Positions 8,271 through 19,056 of a DNA stretch of 64,000 nucleotides are shown one piece after another (positions within the stretch are counted from its first letter, which is position 1; every line of letters starts with the position of its first letter). Both the position numbers and the translations under genes were made by a program. Below the pieces are notes generated by a model, which did not search any database, was not told where the DNA came from, and was given only the letters and a program-made list of their open reading frames with translations. Origin of the DNA: Frigoribacterium sp. PhB116 (lineage in GTDB: Bacteria; Actinomycetota; Actinomycetes; Actinomycetales; Microbacteriaceae); the NCBI RefSeq assembly GCF_004364285.1, contig NZ_SOBE01000001.1:868001-932000 (forward strand), written 5' to 3'.

Positions 8271-9410
8271 ATGTCCAGTTTCTTCCAGTGGTTGGCGGGC
8301 ATCCCGCCCCTGGCCCAGATCCCTCTGATCCTGCTCGCCTTCGCCGCGCTGGTCGGCGTGGTGCTCGTCTTCGTCGAGTTCGCGCCCCGCCGCGGCCTGC
8401 AGTACACGATCCTCCGCCTCGCCGTCTGCGTCGTCGTCCCCGTGGTGGTGCTGCTCGCCTTCGGCCTCTACCAGTCGGTCATCTGGGTCGCGGCGATCGC
8501 CGCCGTCCTCGGCGGCGGGCTGTTCCTGCTCGACTACCGCTCGAAGCGCGGGGCCGGCTACTCGCTCCAGCTCATCGCCTTCATGACCCCGGCGGTGTTC
8601 TTCCTGCTGATCGGCCTGATCTACCCCACCATCACCACCGCGGGCCAGGCCTTCATGAAGAACGACGGCTCGGGCTTCGCGGGCCTCGACAACTTCGTCT
8701 GGGTCTTCACGAGCCCCGACGGCCTCACCGCCTTCGGCAACACGCTGATCTGGGTGCTGCTCGCGCCGATCACCGCGACCGCCATCGGCCTCGCCTACGC
8801 GGTCTTCATCGACAAGAGCCGCGGCGAGAAGTTCCTGAAGCTGCTCGTCTTCATGCCGATGGCCATCTCGTTCGTGGGCGCGTCGATCATCTTCAAGTTC
8901 TTCTACGACATCCGCCAGGGCGACCAGATCGGCCTGCTGAACGGCATCCTCGTCGGCTTCGGCGGCCAGCCCGTCGACTGGCTGGGCCTCGAGCCGTGGA
9001 ACACCCTCCTGCTCGTGATCGTGCTGATCTGGACCCAGGCGGGCTTCGCGATGACCGTGCTGTCCGCGGCCATCAAGGGCGTCCCGGCGGAGCAGCTCGA
9101 AGCGGCCTCGCTCGACGGGACGAACGGCTTCCAGGCCTTCCGTCACATCACGGTCCCCGGCATCCGCACCACGATCATCGTGGTGCTCACGACCATCTCG
9201 ATCGCCTCGCTCAAGGTCTACGACATCGTCTCGGCGATGACCGGCGGCCGGAACGACACGACCATCCTCGCCTTCGAGATGGTGCGCCAGTTCCAGCTCG
9301 GCAGCCGCACCGGGTACAGCTCGGCGCTGGCCGTGATCCTGTTCGTGCTCGTCCTGCCGATCGTCGTCTACAACGCCCGCCAGATCCAGAAGCAGAGGGA
9401 GATCCGATGA
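8271..9410 (+). CDS. ABC sugar importer permease 1 (AglF-like)
   Basis: 379 aa integral membrane protein. Extra N-terminal segments (residues about 10-85) precede the usual six-helix MalF-type core, a layout typical of AglF-like permeases. The EAA loop that docks the ATPase is seen as VPAEQLEAASLDGTNGFQAF followed by HITVPGI. The start at ATG 8271 has GAAAGGGA 7 nt upstream; an in-frame GTG at 8256 lacks one. The gene ends ATGA-overlapped with the second permease. It forms the membrane channel together with that protein. Confidence 0.92.
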   Translation: MSSFFQWLAGIPPLAQIPLILLAFAALVGVVLVFVEFAPRRGLQYTILRLAVCVVVPVVVLLAFGLYQSVIWVAAIAAVLGGGLFLLDYRSKRGAGYSLQLIAFMTPAVFFLLIGLIYPTITTAGQAFMKNDGSGFAGLDNFVWVFTSPDGLTAFGNTLIWVLLAPITATAIGLAYAVFIDKSRGEKFLKLLVFMPMAISFVGASIIFKFFYDIRQGDQIGLLNGILVGFGGQPVDWLGLEPWNTLLLVIVLIWTQAGFAMTVLSAAIKGVPAEQLEAASLDGTNGFQAFRHITVPGIRTTIIVVLTTISIASLKVYDIVSAMTGGRNDTTILAFEMVRQFQLGSRTGYSSALAVILFVLVLPIVVYNARQIQKQREIR

Positions 9411-10390
9411 CCGCCACCCCCACCCCCGTCGGGGTCGCCGTCGGCTCGGGCACCGAGCGGCAGCTCAAGCGCGGCCTCGCCGCCGTCGAGAGCTCGAGCG
9501 GCAAGCTGAAGAAGGGCACGACGAGCCGCGGCGCCACGATCGCCGCGCTCATCATCGCCGCGATCTGGACGCTGCCGACGGCCGGTCTCTTCATCTCGTC
9601 GTTCCGCCCCGCGAACGACATCAAGACGACCGGCTGGTGGACCGTCTTCGCCAATCCCGGGTTCACGCTCGACAACTACGTCAACGCGTTCAACTCGGGC
9701 GACAGCCTCACCCTCGGCAAGGCCTTCTTCAACTCCCTCGTCATCACGCTGCCCGCGGCCCTCATCCCGATCACGATCGCCAGCCTCGCGGCCTACGCGT
9801 TCGCGTGGATCGACTTCAAGGGCCGCAACACGATGTTCGTGCTCGTCTTCGCGCTGCAGATCGTGCCGATCCAGATGGCCCTCGTGCCGCTGCTCCGGCT
9901 CTTCTCCGACGGTCTCCGGGTCGGGGGCCTGTACATCCTCCCCGGCCTCGGGGTGAACGGGCTCGACGGCTCGTTCGCCAAGGTGTGGATCGCGCACACG
10001 ATCTTCGCGCTCCCCCTGGCGATCTTCATGCTGCACAACTTCATCTCCGAGATCCCGGCGGAGGTGATCGAGGCGGCCCGCATGGACGGCGCCGGACACG
10101 GCCAGGTCTTCTTCCGCATCGTGCTGCCGCTGTCCATGCCGGCCATCGCCTCCTTCGGCATCTTCCAGTTCTTGTGGGTGTGGAACGACCTGCTCGTGGC
10201 GACGGTGTTCACCTCGGGGCAGGGGCTGCCCATCACGAAGGCGCTGCAGGACCTGTCCGGCTCGTACGGCCAGTCGTGGGAGCTGCTCACGGCCGGCGCC
10301 TTCATCTCGATCATCGTGCCGCTGATCGTGTTCTTCGCCCTGCAGCGGTTCTTCGTCCGCGGCCTGCTGGCCGGCGCCACGAAGGGCTAG
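9407..10390 (+). CDS. ABC sugar importer permease 2 (AglG-like)
   Basis: 327 aa, six predicted membrane helices after a 45-residue basic cytoplasmic tail. The EAA motif IPAEVIEAARMDGAGHGQVF followed by FRIVLPLSMP is well conserved. The start overlaps the previous stop by 4 nt (ATGA), so the two permeases are made in coupled fashion. It is the last gene of the importer operon and is followed by a strong terminator. Confidence 0.93.
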   Translation: MTATPTPVGVAVGSGTERQLKRGLAAVESSSGKLKKGTTSRGATIAALIIAAIWTLPTAGLFISSFRPANDIKTTGWWTVFANPGFTLDNYVNAFNSGDSLTLGKAFFNSLVITLPAALIPITIASLAAYAFAWIDFKGRNTMFVLVFALQIVPIQMALVPLLRLFSDGLRVGGLYILPGLGVNGLDGSFAKVWIAHTIFALPLAIFMLHNFISEIPAEVIEAARMDGAGHGQVFFRIVLPLSMPAIASFGIFQFLWVWNDLLVATVFTSGQGLPITKALQDLSGSYGQSWELLTAGAFISIIVPLIVFFALQRFFVRGLLAGATKG

Positions 10391-10424
10391 ACCGCCCTGG
10401 CGGTGCTCGACCTGCCTCACGGCG

Positions 10425-10467
10425 GGACGGCCCCGGCGACGTCACCCCGACGTCGTCGGGGCCGTCC
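10425..10467 (+). terminator. terminator of the sugar importer operon
   Basis: An 18-bp inverted repeat (GGACGGCCCCGGCGACGT against ACGTCGTCGGGGCCGTCC, one mismatch) with a 7-nt loop, 34 bp after the permease stop. There is no U-run, as usual in high-GC actinobacteria. Confidence 0.75.
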
Positions 10468-10521
10468 TCGTGGGGGCTGGGCCGGGGCGGGCCCTGAGGG
10501 GCCGATCCTTCCCCAGAACGA

Positions 10522-10554
10522 CGAAACCGCCCGGCTGAGAGCCGGGCGGTTTCG
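10522..10554 (-). terminator. terminator behind tRNA-Glu
   Basis: A perfect 15-bp stem (AGCCGGGCGGTTTCG and its complement) closes on a 3-nt loop just downstream of the tRNA-Glu 3' end. The arms are symmetric, so it can also stop rightward transcription. Confidence 0.8.
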
Positions 10555-10557
10555 TGG

Positions 10558-10633
10558 TGGTGACCCCAACGGGATTCGAACCCGTGTTACCGCCGTGAGA
10601 GGGCGACGTACTAGGCCGCTATACGATGGGGCC
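10558..10633 (-). tRNA. tRNA-Glu (anticodon CTC)
   Basis: A cloverleaf reads cleanly on the minus strand: acceptor GGCCCCA pairs with TGGGGTC (one G-U), and the T arm contains GGTTCGAATCC. The anticodon loop is CTCTCAC, with anticodon CTC (plus-strand 10597-10599), reading GAG. The CCA end is encoded (10558-10560). A promoter with TTGTGA (10675-10680) and CATACT (10651-10656), spaced 18 bp, lies upstream on the minus strand. Confidence 0.95.
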
Positions 10634-10650
10634 GTATTTGCAACTCGTCG

Positions 10651-10680
10651 AGTATGCCACAGCTGTCGAGCCGGTCACAA
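10651..10680 (-). promoter_or_regulatory. promoter of tRNA-Glu
   Basis: On the minus strand, -35 TTGTGA and -10 CATACT are separated by 18 bp. The start would fall about 11 nt before the mature tRNA. Confidence 0.6.
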
Positions 10681-10775
10681 ATCGAGGCCGCCCCGCGTGT
10701 CGCGGGCGGTCCGCGGGCGTGCAGGAGGCGGGGCACCGGTCCCCGACGAGGGGTCGCCGCGGCCTGCGGCGGGCG

Positions 10776-10781
10776 TACAGT
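10776..10781 (+). promoter_or_regulatory. -10 element (TACAGT) for a leaderless MBL-fold mRNA
   Basis: TACAGT ends 7 nt before the ATG at 10789, and there is no Shine-Dalgarno sequence. The transcript probably starts at the initiation codon. Confidence 0.55.
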
Positions 10782-10788
10782 CGGCCTC

Positions 10789-11424
10789 ATGCGCCTCACG
10801 AAACTCGAACACGCCTGCCTCGTCGTCGAGAAGGACGGGCGCAAGCTCGTCATCGACCCCGGCTCGTTCACCGCTCCCCTGGTCGACCTGCACGACGTCG
10901 ACGCCGTCGTCGTGACCCACGAGCACGCCGACCACTGGACGCCCGACCAGCTCGGCCACCTGCGGGAGACGAACCCCGGCGCGGTCCTGTACGGACCGCA
11001 GGGCGTCGCGGACGCGGCCGACGGGTTCGAGGTCCACGTCGTCACCGACGGCGACATGGTCGAGGCCGGGCCCTTCACCCTGTCGTTCCACGGGACGCGG
11101 CACGCGGTGATCCACGAGAGCATCCCCGTGATCGACAACGTCGGCGTCCTGGTCGACGGATCGCTGTTCTACCCGGGCGACCAGTTCACCGTGCCGGACG
11201 TGCCCGTCGAGACCCTGGCGACGCCGGTCGGCGCCCCGTGGCTCAAGGTGTCCGAGGTCATCGACTACGTGGCGGCGGTGAAGCCGAAGCTGGCCTTCCC
11301 GACGCACGAGCAGACCCTCTCCGGCCCCGGCCTGGCGATGCACTTCGACCGCATGAAGGCGAGCGCGCAGTCGGTGGGCGGCGACGCCGTGCAGCTCGCG
11401 GCCCACGAGTCGATCGAGCTCTAG
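10789..11424 (+). CDS. MBL-fold metallo-hydrolase
   Basis: 211 aa, cytoplasmic. The metallo-beta-lactamase signature HEHADHW (HxHxDH) follows VVVTH. Further likely metal ligands are the His in SFHGTRHAVIH, the Asp in SLFYPGDQF, and the late His in FPTHEQ. The size and GTRHAVIHESIPVIDNVG block place it in the small UlaG/YcfI-like hydrolase group. Start ATG 10789 is chosen because an upstream in-frame start at 10654 would run through the tRNA-Glu promoter region, and a -10 lies 7 nt before the ATG. Substrate unknown. It stands alone between tRNA-Glu and serA. Confidence 0.88.
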   Translation: MRLTKLEHACLVVEKDGRKLVIDPGSFTAPLVDLHDVDAVVVTHEHADHWTPDQLGHLRETNPGAVLYGPQGVADAADGFEVHVVTDGDMVEAGPFTLSFHGTRHAVIHESIPVIDNVGVLVDGSLFYPGDQFTVPDVPVETLATPVGAPWLKVSEVIDYVAAVKPKLAFPTHEQTLSGPGLAMHFDRMKASAQSVGGDAVQLAAHESIEL

Positions 11425-11470
11425 GCGCGGCCTCTCCCCCGCACGCACAGCCGCACGCCCGCACGCACCA

Positions 11471-11512
11471 CGACGCCCCGGCGCCGGTCAGAGGACCGAC
11501 ACCGGGGCGTCG
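11471..11512. terminator. bidirectional terminator between the MBL gene and serA
   Basis: CGACGCCCCGG pairs with CCGGGGCGTCG, and an inner GGTC/GACC stem lies within the loop. It lies between two convergent genes and can serve both. Confidence 0.7.
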
Positions 11513-11544
11513 TCGTGTCGCGCGAGGCGCGAGGGAGGGCAGCG

Positions 11545-13134
11545 CTACAGCGTGACGTCGATCTCGCGCAGCAGCTCGGCGTCGATCGCCGTGCGCACCT
11601 TCTCGAGCAGGTCGTCGGGCGCGGGGCTGTCGATCGTGAGCACGCTGAGAGCCTGGCCCCCGGCGCTGCGGCGGGCGATCTGCATGCCGGCGATGTTGAT
11701 GCCGGCGTCGCCGAACTCCTTGCCGTAGACGGCGACGATGCCCGGGCGGTCGCCGTAGACCATGACGAGGTGGTGGGCCGCGATCGGGACCTCGACGTCG
11801 TAGCCGTTGATCTCGACGATCTTCTCGACCTGCTTCGTGCCCGTCAGTGTGCCCGAGACCGAGATCTGGCCGCCGTCGGCGAGCGAGCCGCGGACGGTGA
11901 GGACGTTGCGGTACTCCTCGCTCGTGGGGTCCGTGAGCAGCCGCACGGTGATGCCGCGCTGCTCCGCCAGCAGCGGCGCGTTCACGTAGCTGACCGACTC
12001 GCTGACGATGTTCGTGAAGATGCCCTTGAGCGCAGCGAGCTTGAGGACGCTGACGTCGTGGTCGACGAGGTCGCCGCGGACCTCGACGTCGACGCTGGTG
12101 AGGGGCGAGTCGGCGAGGGCGGCGAAGACCTGGCCGATCTTCTCGAGCAGCGGGATGCCGGGGCGCACGTAGGGGTCGATGACCCCGCCGGCGACGTTCA
12201 CGGCGTCGGGCACCAGCTCGCCGCCGAGGGCGAGTCGCACCGAGCGCGCGACCGAGACGCCCGCCTTCTCCTGCGCCTCGTCCGTCGACGCGCCGAGGTG
12301 CGGGGTCACGACGACGTTCTCGAGGCCGAGCAGCTTCTGGTCGACCGGGGGCTCCGACACGAAGACGTCGAGGCCCGCGCCGGCGATCTCGCCCGTGGTG
12401 AGCGCCGTGTAGAGGTCGTCCTCGTCGATCAGGCCGCCACGGGCCACGTTGACGACGAAGGCCGTCGGCTTCATCGCCTTCATCTGCTCGAGGCCGATCA
12501 TGCCGGTCGTCTCGGCCGTCTTCGGCATGTGGATGGTGACGAAGTCGGCGGTGGCGAGCAGCTCGTCGAGCGAGAGCAGCGTGACGCCGAGCTGCTGGGC
12601 GCGGGCCGGGGTGACGTACGGGTCGTAGGCGACCACGTTCACGCCGAAGGCCTGCAGGCGGGCCGTGATCAGCGCTCCGATGCGTCCGAGGCCCACGATG
12701 CCCACGGTCTTCTCGAACAGCTCGACGCCCGTGTACTTCGAGCGCTTCCACTGGCCCTGGGCCAGGGCGGAGTGCGCCGCCGGGATGTGCCGCGCGAGGC
12801 TGAGGATGTGTCCGACGGTGAGCTCGGCCGCCGAGATGATGTTGGAGGTCGGCGCGTTCACGACCATGACGCCGGCGGTCGTGGCCGCCTTGATGTCGAC
12901 GTTGTCGAGCCCGACGCCCGCACGGGCGATCACCTTGAGGCCGGGAGCCGCCGCGACGGCCTCGGCGTCCAGCTGCGTCGCCGAGCGGACGAGCACCGCG
13001 TCGGCCCCCGCGAGGGCCGAGAGCAGCGCGGGACGGTCGGTGCCGTCCACCGACCGGACGTCGAAGTCGGGGCCGAGGGCCTCGACGGTGGCGGGTGAGA
13101 GTTCTTCTGCGATCAGCACGACGGGCTTGGCCAC
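11545..13134 (-). CDS. serA: D-3-phosphoglycerate dehydrogenase (long, ACT-regulated form)
   Basis: SerA oxidises 3-phosphoglycerate to 3-phosphohydroxypyruvate with NAD, the first step of serine synthesis. 529 aa, the full length of the type 1 enzyme. Substrate and nucleotide domains contain GRAGVGLDNVD-like (ARAGVGLDNVD), the Rossmann motif GLGRIG, the catalytic Arg in NVARGG and the catalytic His in TPHLGAST. These are followed by the actinobacterial intervening domain and a C-terminal ACT domain (from about 455: HHLVMVYGDRPGIVAVYG) that binds serine for feedback control. Start is GTG. A TAGAGT -10 lies about 70 nt upstream. Confidence 0.97.
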   Translation of the reverse strand: MAKPVVLIAEELSPATVEALGPDFDVRSVDGTDRPALLSALAGADAVLVRSATQLDAEAVAAAPGLKVIARAGVGLDNVDIKAATTAGVMVVNAPTSNIISAAELTVGHILSLARHIPAAHSALAQGQWKRSKYTGVELFEKTVGIVGLGRIGALITARLQAFGVNVVAYDPYVTPARAQQLGVTLLSLDELLATADFVTIHMPKTAETTGMIGLEQMKAMKPTAFVVNVARGGLIDEDDLYTALTTGEIAGAGLDVFVSEPPVDQKLLGLENVVVTPHLGASTDEAQEKAGVSVARSVRLALGGELVPDAVNVAGGVIDPYVRPGIPLLEKIGQVFAALADSPLTSVDVEVRGDLVDHDVSVLKLAALKGIFTNIVSESVSYVNAPLLAEQRGITVRLLTDPTSEEYRNVLTVRGSLADGGQISVSGTLTGTKQVEKIVEINGYDVEVPIAAHHLVMVYGDRPGIVAVYGKEFGDAGINIAGMQIARRSAGGQALSVLTIDSPAPDDLLEKVRTAIDAELLREIDVTL

Positions 13135-13203
13135 GGAGACGATGTCCTAACGAGAGGGGTCTGGGGTGAACGCCGCGACGCGCCGTGGGCGCGGCTGCTG
13201 TGC

Positions 13204-13209
13204 ACTCTA
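13204..13209 (-). promoter_or_regulatory. candidate -10 (TAGAGT) for serA
   Basis: TAGAGT on the minus strand, about 70 nt before the serA start. Upstream of it two ATGACGCGC-like direct repeats (13226-13245) might be a regulator site. The rest of the 154-bp gap shows nothing else. Confidence 0.35.
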
Positions 13210-13288
13210 TCGACTCGGGCGGCGCATGACGCGCACATGACGCCCCGCCCCGCGTCCGCCGTCGGGGCGCACGGCCCGGCGGCTCGGA

Positions 13289-13690
13289 TCAGATGCTGAG
13301 CACGTACGCCGTGATCGTGAGCGACACCGAGCCGACGAGCGCCAGCGCCGCGACGAACGCGAGCACGACCTGCCAGAGCGGCCGCCGGCGCGCCACGAGG
13401 AGCGCCGCGACCCACGCGACGACCGGCAGCAGCACGTTGGCCACGAGCGCGGCCCACGGCGGCGAGGCGGCTAGGCCGTCGACCCCGACCTCGTCGAAGA
13501 ACTCGTTGTTCTGGTAGCGGACGTCCTGCGGCACGAGCACGAGGTTGGTGATCGCCTCGTACAGGTCGTAGGCGAAGAACGAGGCGGCCAGGGCGGCGAC
13601 CACGACGACGCCGACGCGGGAGCCACGACGGCGTGAGGCGGCGGCGGGGCCGGCCGGCTGCGTGGCCGGGCCGGTCTCGCGGGCGGTCAC
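13289..13690 (-). CDS. small three-helix membrane protein, unknown
   Basis: 133 aa. A basic N-terminus (residues 1-30) is followed by three hydrophobic segments, about 32-53, 78-98 and 107-130. Between helix 1 and helix 2 is a conserved-looking loop, QDVRYQNNEFFDEVGVDG. The start is a GTG that shares GTGA with the stop of the preceding gene. It is thus the last gene of a mtlD-membrane-membrane operon. Function unknown. Co-translation with the previous membrane protein suggests a two-part complex. Confidence 0.72.
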   Translation of the reverse strand: MTARETGPATQPAGPAAASRRRGSRVGVVVVAALAASFFAYDLYEAITNLVLVPQDVRYQNNEFFDEVGVDGLAASPPWAALVANVLLPVVAWVAALLVARRRPLWQVVLAFVAALALVGSVSLTITAYVLSI

Positions 13691-14169
13691 GCGCCTCCTC
13701 CGATCACCAGCGGCCACGGCGCCAGGGCGACCGCCCCGACGGCGAACACGAGGAGGCGGCGCGACGACCGCGACTGCGGCACGAGCAGGATCGTGGTCAC
13801 GAACCACACCGCGGGCGCGACGATCGCCAGCGCGACGCCGAGCAGCCACAGCGCCGTCTGCACACGGTCGACGGCCGTGCCGCCGAACGAGAGCAGGAAC
13901 TGGTCCCTCGAGACGAGCCAGCCGACGCAGGACAACAGCGCGACGCCGCCGAAGACCCCGTGGCCCACCAGGGAGGCGCTGCTCATCCCCGCGGGGAGCT
14001 CGTCGTCGGCCTCGGGGCCGGCCTGCGAGACGGGCGCGGGGCCCTCGACGTGGCTGGCGTCACGCTCGTCTCCCCAGCTGAGGGCGTCGTCGTGCTCGTC
14101 GATCTCGTCGTGCTCGTCGTGCTCGTCGATCTCGTGTGGCTCGGGGCGCGCCGGGAACGGGTCGGTCAT
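13687..14169 (-). CDS. membrane protein with acidic His/Asp-rich N-terminus, unknown
   Basis: 160 aa, starting at an ATG that overlaps the mtlD stop (ATGA). Residues 11-27 are a repetitive acidic stretch (EIDEHDEHDEIDEHDD). Three hydrophobic segments follow: about 66-85, 103-125 and 140-158. In its central part the arrangement resembles the next gene. The acidic His/Asp run could bind a divalent metal, but this is speculation. The frame is open further upstream through mtlD; the overlap and codon pattern support this start. Confidence 0.7.
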   Translation of the reverse strand: MTDPFPARPEPHEIDEHDEHDEIDEHDDALSWGDERDASHVEGPAPVSQAGPEADDELPAGMSSASLVGHGVFGGVALLSCVGWLVSRDQFLLSFGGTAVDRVQTALWLLGVALAIVAPAVWFVTTILLVPQSRSSRRLLVFAVGAVALAPWPLVIGGGA

Positions 14170-15305
14170 GCCGTCGTCTTCGACGAGATCGCCTCCAGCA
14201 GCGCCGGGAACAGCGGGTGGCCCTGCTCGACGCCGGTCAGCGTGACCGTCAGCTCCTCGTCGGGGAGACCCGAGGTGAGCAGCGCCTGCAGCTCGACGCT
14301 CTCGGAGTCGTCCGGCACGTCGAAGTCGAGCGCCGCACGGACCGCACGGACGAGCGCGTCGTGTCCCAGCCCGCGCTCGGCGAGCTGCGCGGCCGGGCCG
14401 ACGAAACGCTCGTGGCGGCTGAGCTTGCGCAGCGGGCCACGGCCGACCCGCTCGGTCGTGTCGGGCAGGTGCGGGTTCGAGATGCGCACCAGGTTCTTCT
14501 CGACGTAGGCCTGCTGCTCGTCGAGGTCGAGGTCGTGCTTGGCGACGAGCAGCTCGGTGGTCTCGCGCAGCGCGCCGCGGACCTCGGCCAGCACGGCCTC
14601 GTCGGCCAGCGCCTCGCGGATGCTCTCGAGGCCGCGCGAGAAGCCGTGGTAGGCGGCGGCCGCGTGGGCGGTGTTGACCGTGAACAGCTTCCGCTCGATG
14701 AACGGCTCGAGGTCGTCGACCCAGGTGACGCCCGCGATGTCGGGCCGGTCGGCGCCGAAGGGCGTGCTCTCGACGACCCACTCGAAGAACGACTCGATGG
14801 TCACGTCGAGCGAGCCGCCGGCCTGCTCGGGGACGATGCGGTCGATCGCGCAGTTGGCGAAGACGGCGTTCTCGGCCGGGTCGGCCTGGCGGACGGCCTC
14901 AGCCAGGGAGTCGGTGGCGTTGATCGCGTTCTCGCACGCGATCACGGCGAGCGGCGCCAGGGAGGCCTCACGGGCGGCGAGCCCGCGGGCGATCACCGGG
15001 GCGACGAACGGGAGGATGCGGGCGCCCACGGCCGTCGTGACGACGTCGGCGGTCGCGATCTCGGCGACCAGCGCCTCCTCGTCGGTGCGGCTGTTGATCG
15101 CCCGGTAGCCGTCGACCACGGTGGTGCGGCTCTGCTCGCCGACCTCGTGCACCTCGAACGACGACTGCTGCTGCAGCAGGCCGATCAGCTCGTCGTTGAC
15201 GTCCGCGAACACGACCTCGTAGCCGCTCGCGTGCAGGAACTGCGCCACGAAGCCCCGACCGATGTTCCCCGCACCGAAGTGCACTGCCTTCTTGCTCGCT
15301 GCCAT
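14166..15305 (-). CDS. mtlD: mannitol-1-phosphate 5-dehydrogenase
   Basis: 379 aa, close to the usual length of about 380. It interconverts mannitol 1-phosphate and fructose 6-phosphate with NAD(H) in the cytoplasm. Seen: the N-terminal Rossmann fingerprint HFGAGNIGRGF, CENAINATD, FANCAIDRIVP, and the catalytic-domain block ERKLFTVNTAHAAAAYHG. No mannitol PTS genes are nearby. Either the substrate arrives from elsewhere or the enzyme makes mannitol as a compatible solute, in line with the osmotic-stress genes further right. A possible leaderless -10 (CATGAT) lies 7 nt before the ATG. Two small membrane genes are translationally coupled downstream. Confidence 0.95.
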   Translation of the reverse strand: MAASKKAVHFGAGNIGRGFVAQFLHASGYEVVFADVNDELIGLLQQQSSFEVHEVGEQSRTTVVDGYRAINSRTDEEALVAEIATADVVTTAVGARILPFVAPVIARGLAAREASLAPLAVIACENAINATDSLAEAVRQADPAENAVFANCAIDRIVPEQAGGSLDVTIESFFEWVVESTPFGADRPDIAGVTWVDDLEPFIERKLFTVNTAHAAAAYHGFSRGLESIREALADEAVLAEVRGALRETTELLVAKHDLDLDEQQAYVEKNLVRISNPHLPDTTERVGRGPLRKLSRHERFVGPAAQLAERGLGHDALVRAVRAALDFDVPDDSESVELQALLTSGLPDEELTVTLTGVEQGHPLFPALLEAISSKTTA

Positions 15306-15312
15306 GCCCTAG

Positions 15313-15318
15313 ATCATG
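15313..15318 (-). promoter_or_regulatory. -10-like element (CATGAT) 7 nt before mtlD
   Basis: CATGAT on the minus strand ends 7 nt before the ATG. The spacing matches the leaderless pattern seen elsewhere in the window, but the hexamer is weaker. Confidence 0.35.
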
Positions 15319-15348
15319 CCACGACAGCCCGTGAACCCCGGACGGCCG

Positions 15349-15380
15349 AGGGGCCCCGCTCCTAGTGGAGAGGGGCCCCT
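15349..15380. terminator. terminator after ilvC
   Basis: AGGGGCCCC pairs with GGGGCCCCT, with an inner GCTCC/GGAG stem around a 4-nt loop. It lies just beyond the ilvC stop (reading leftward) and separates ilvBNC from mtlD. Confidence 0.75.
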
Positions 15381-15410
15381 GCGGGTGGTGCTCAGGTGGA
15401 GAGGGGGTGG

Positions 15411-18915
<3,505 letters not shown>

Positions 18916-19056
18916 CAGTGCCGATTCCCTCTTCGTGGTGGTGGTGGAGCGGTGACGACGGTGCCGGTCGACGGCGGTGCGCTGTGCGGAGCGGCGAGCC
19001 GGACGCCCCGTCCGGATGCCGGCTCGGGCTGCGGTGCCGCGCCGATCGGGACGAGG

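Noticed and set aside
18916-19056. Attenuator or leader peptide before ilvB
   Set aside because: No short ORF with runs of Val, Leu or Ile codons and no clear terminator/antiterminator pair could be made out.
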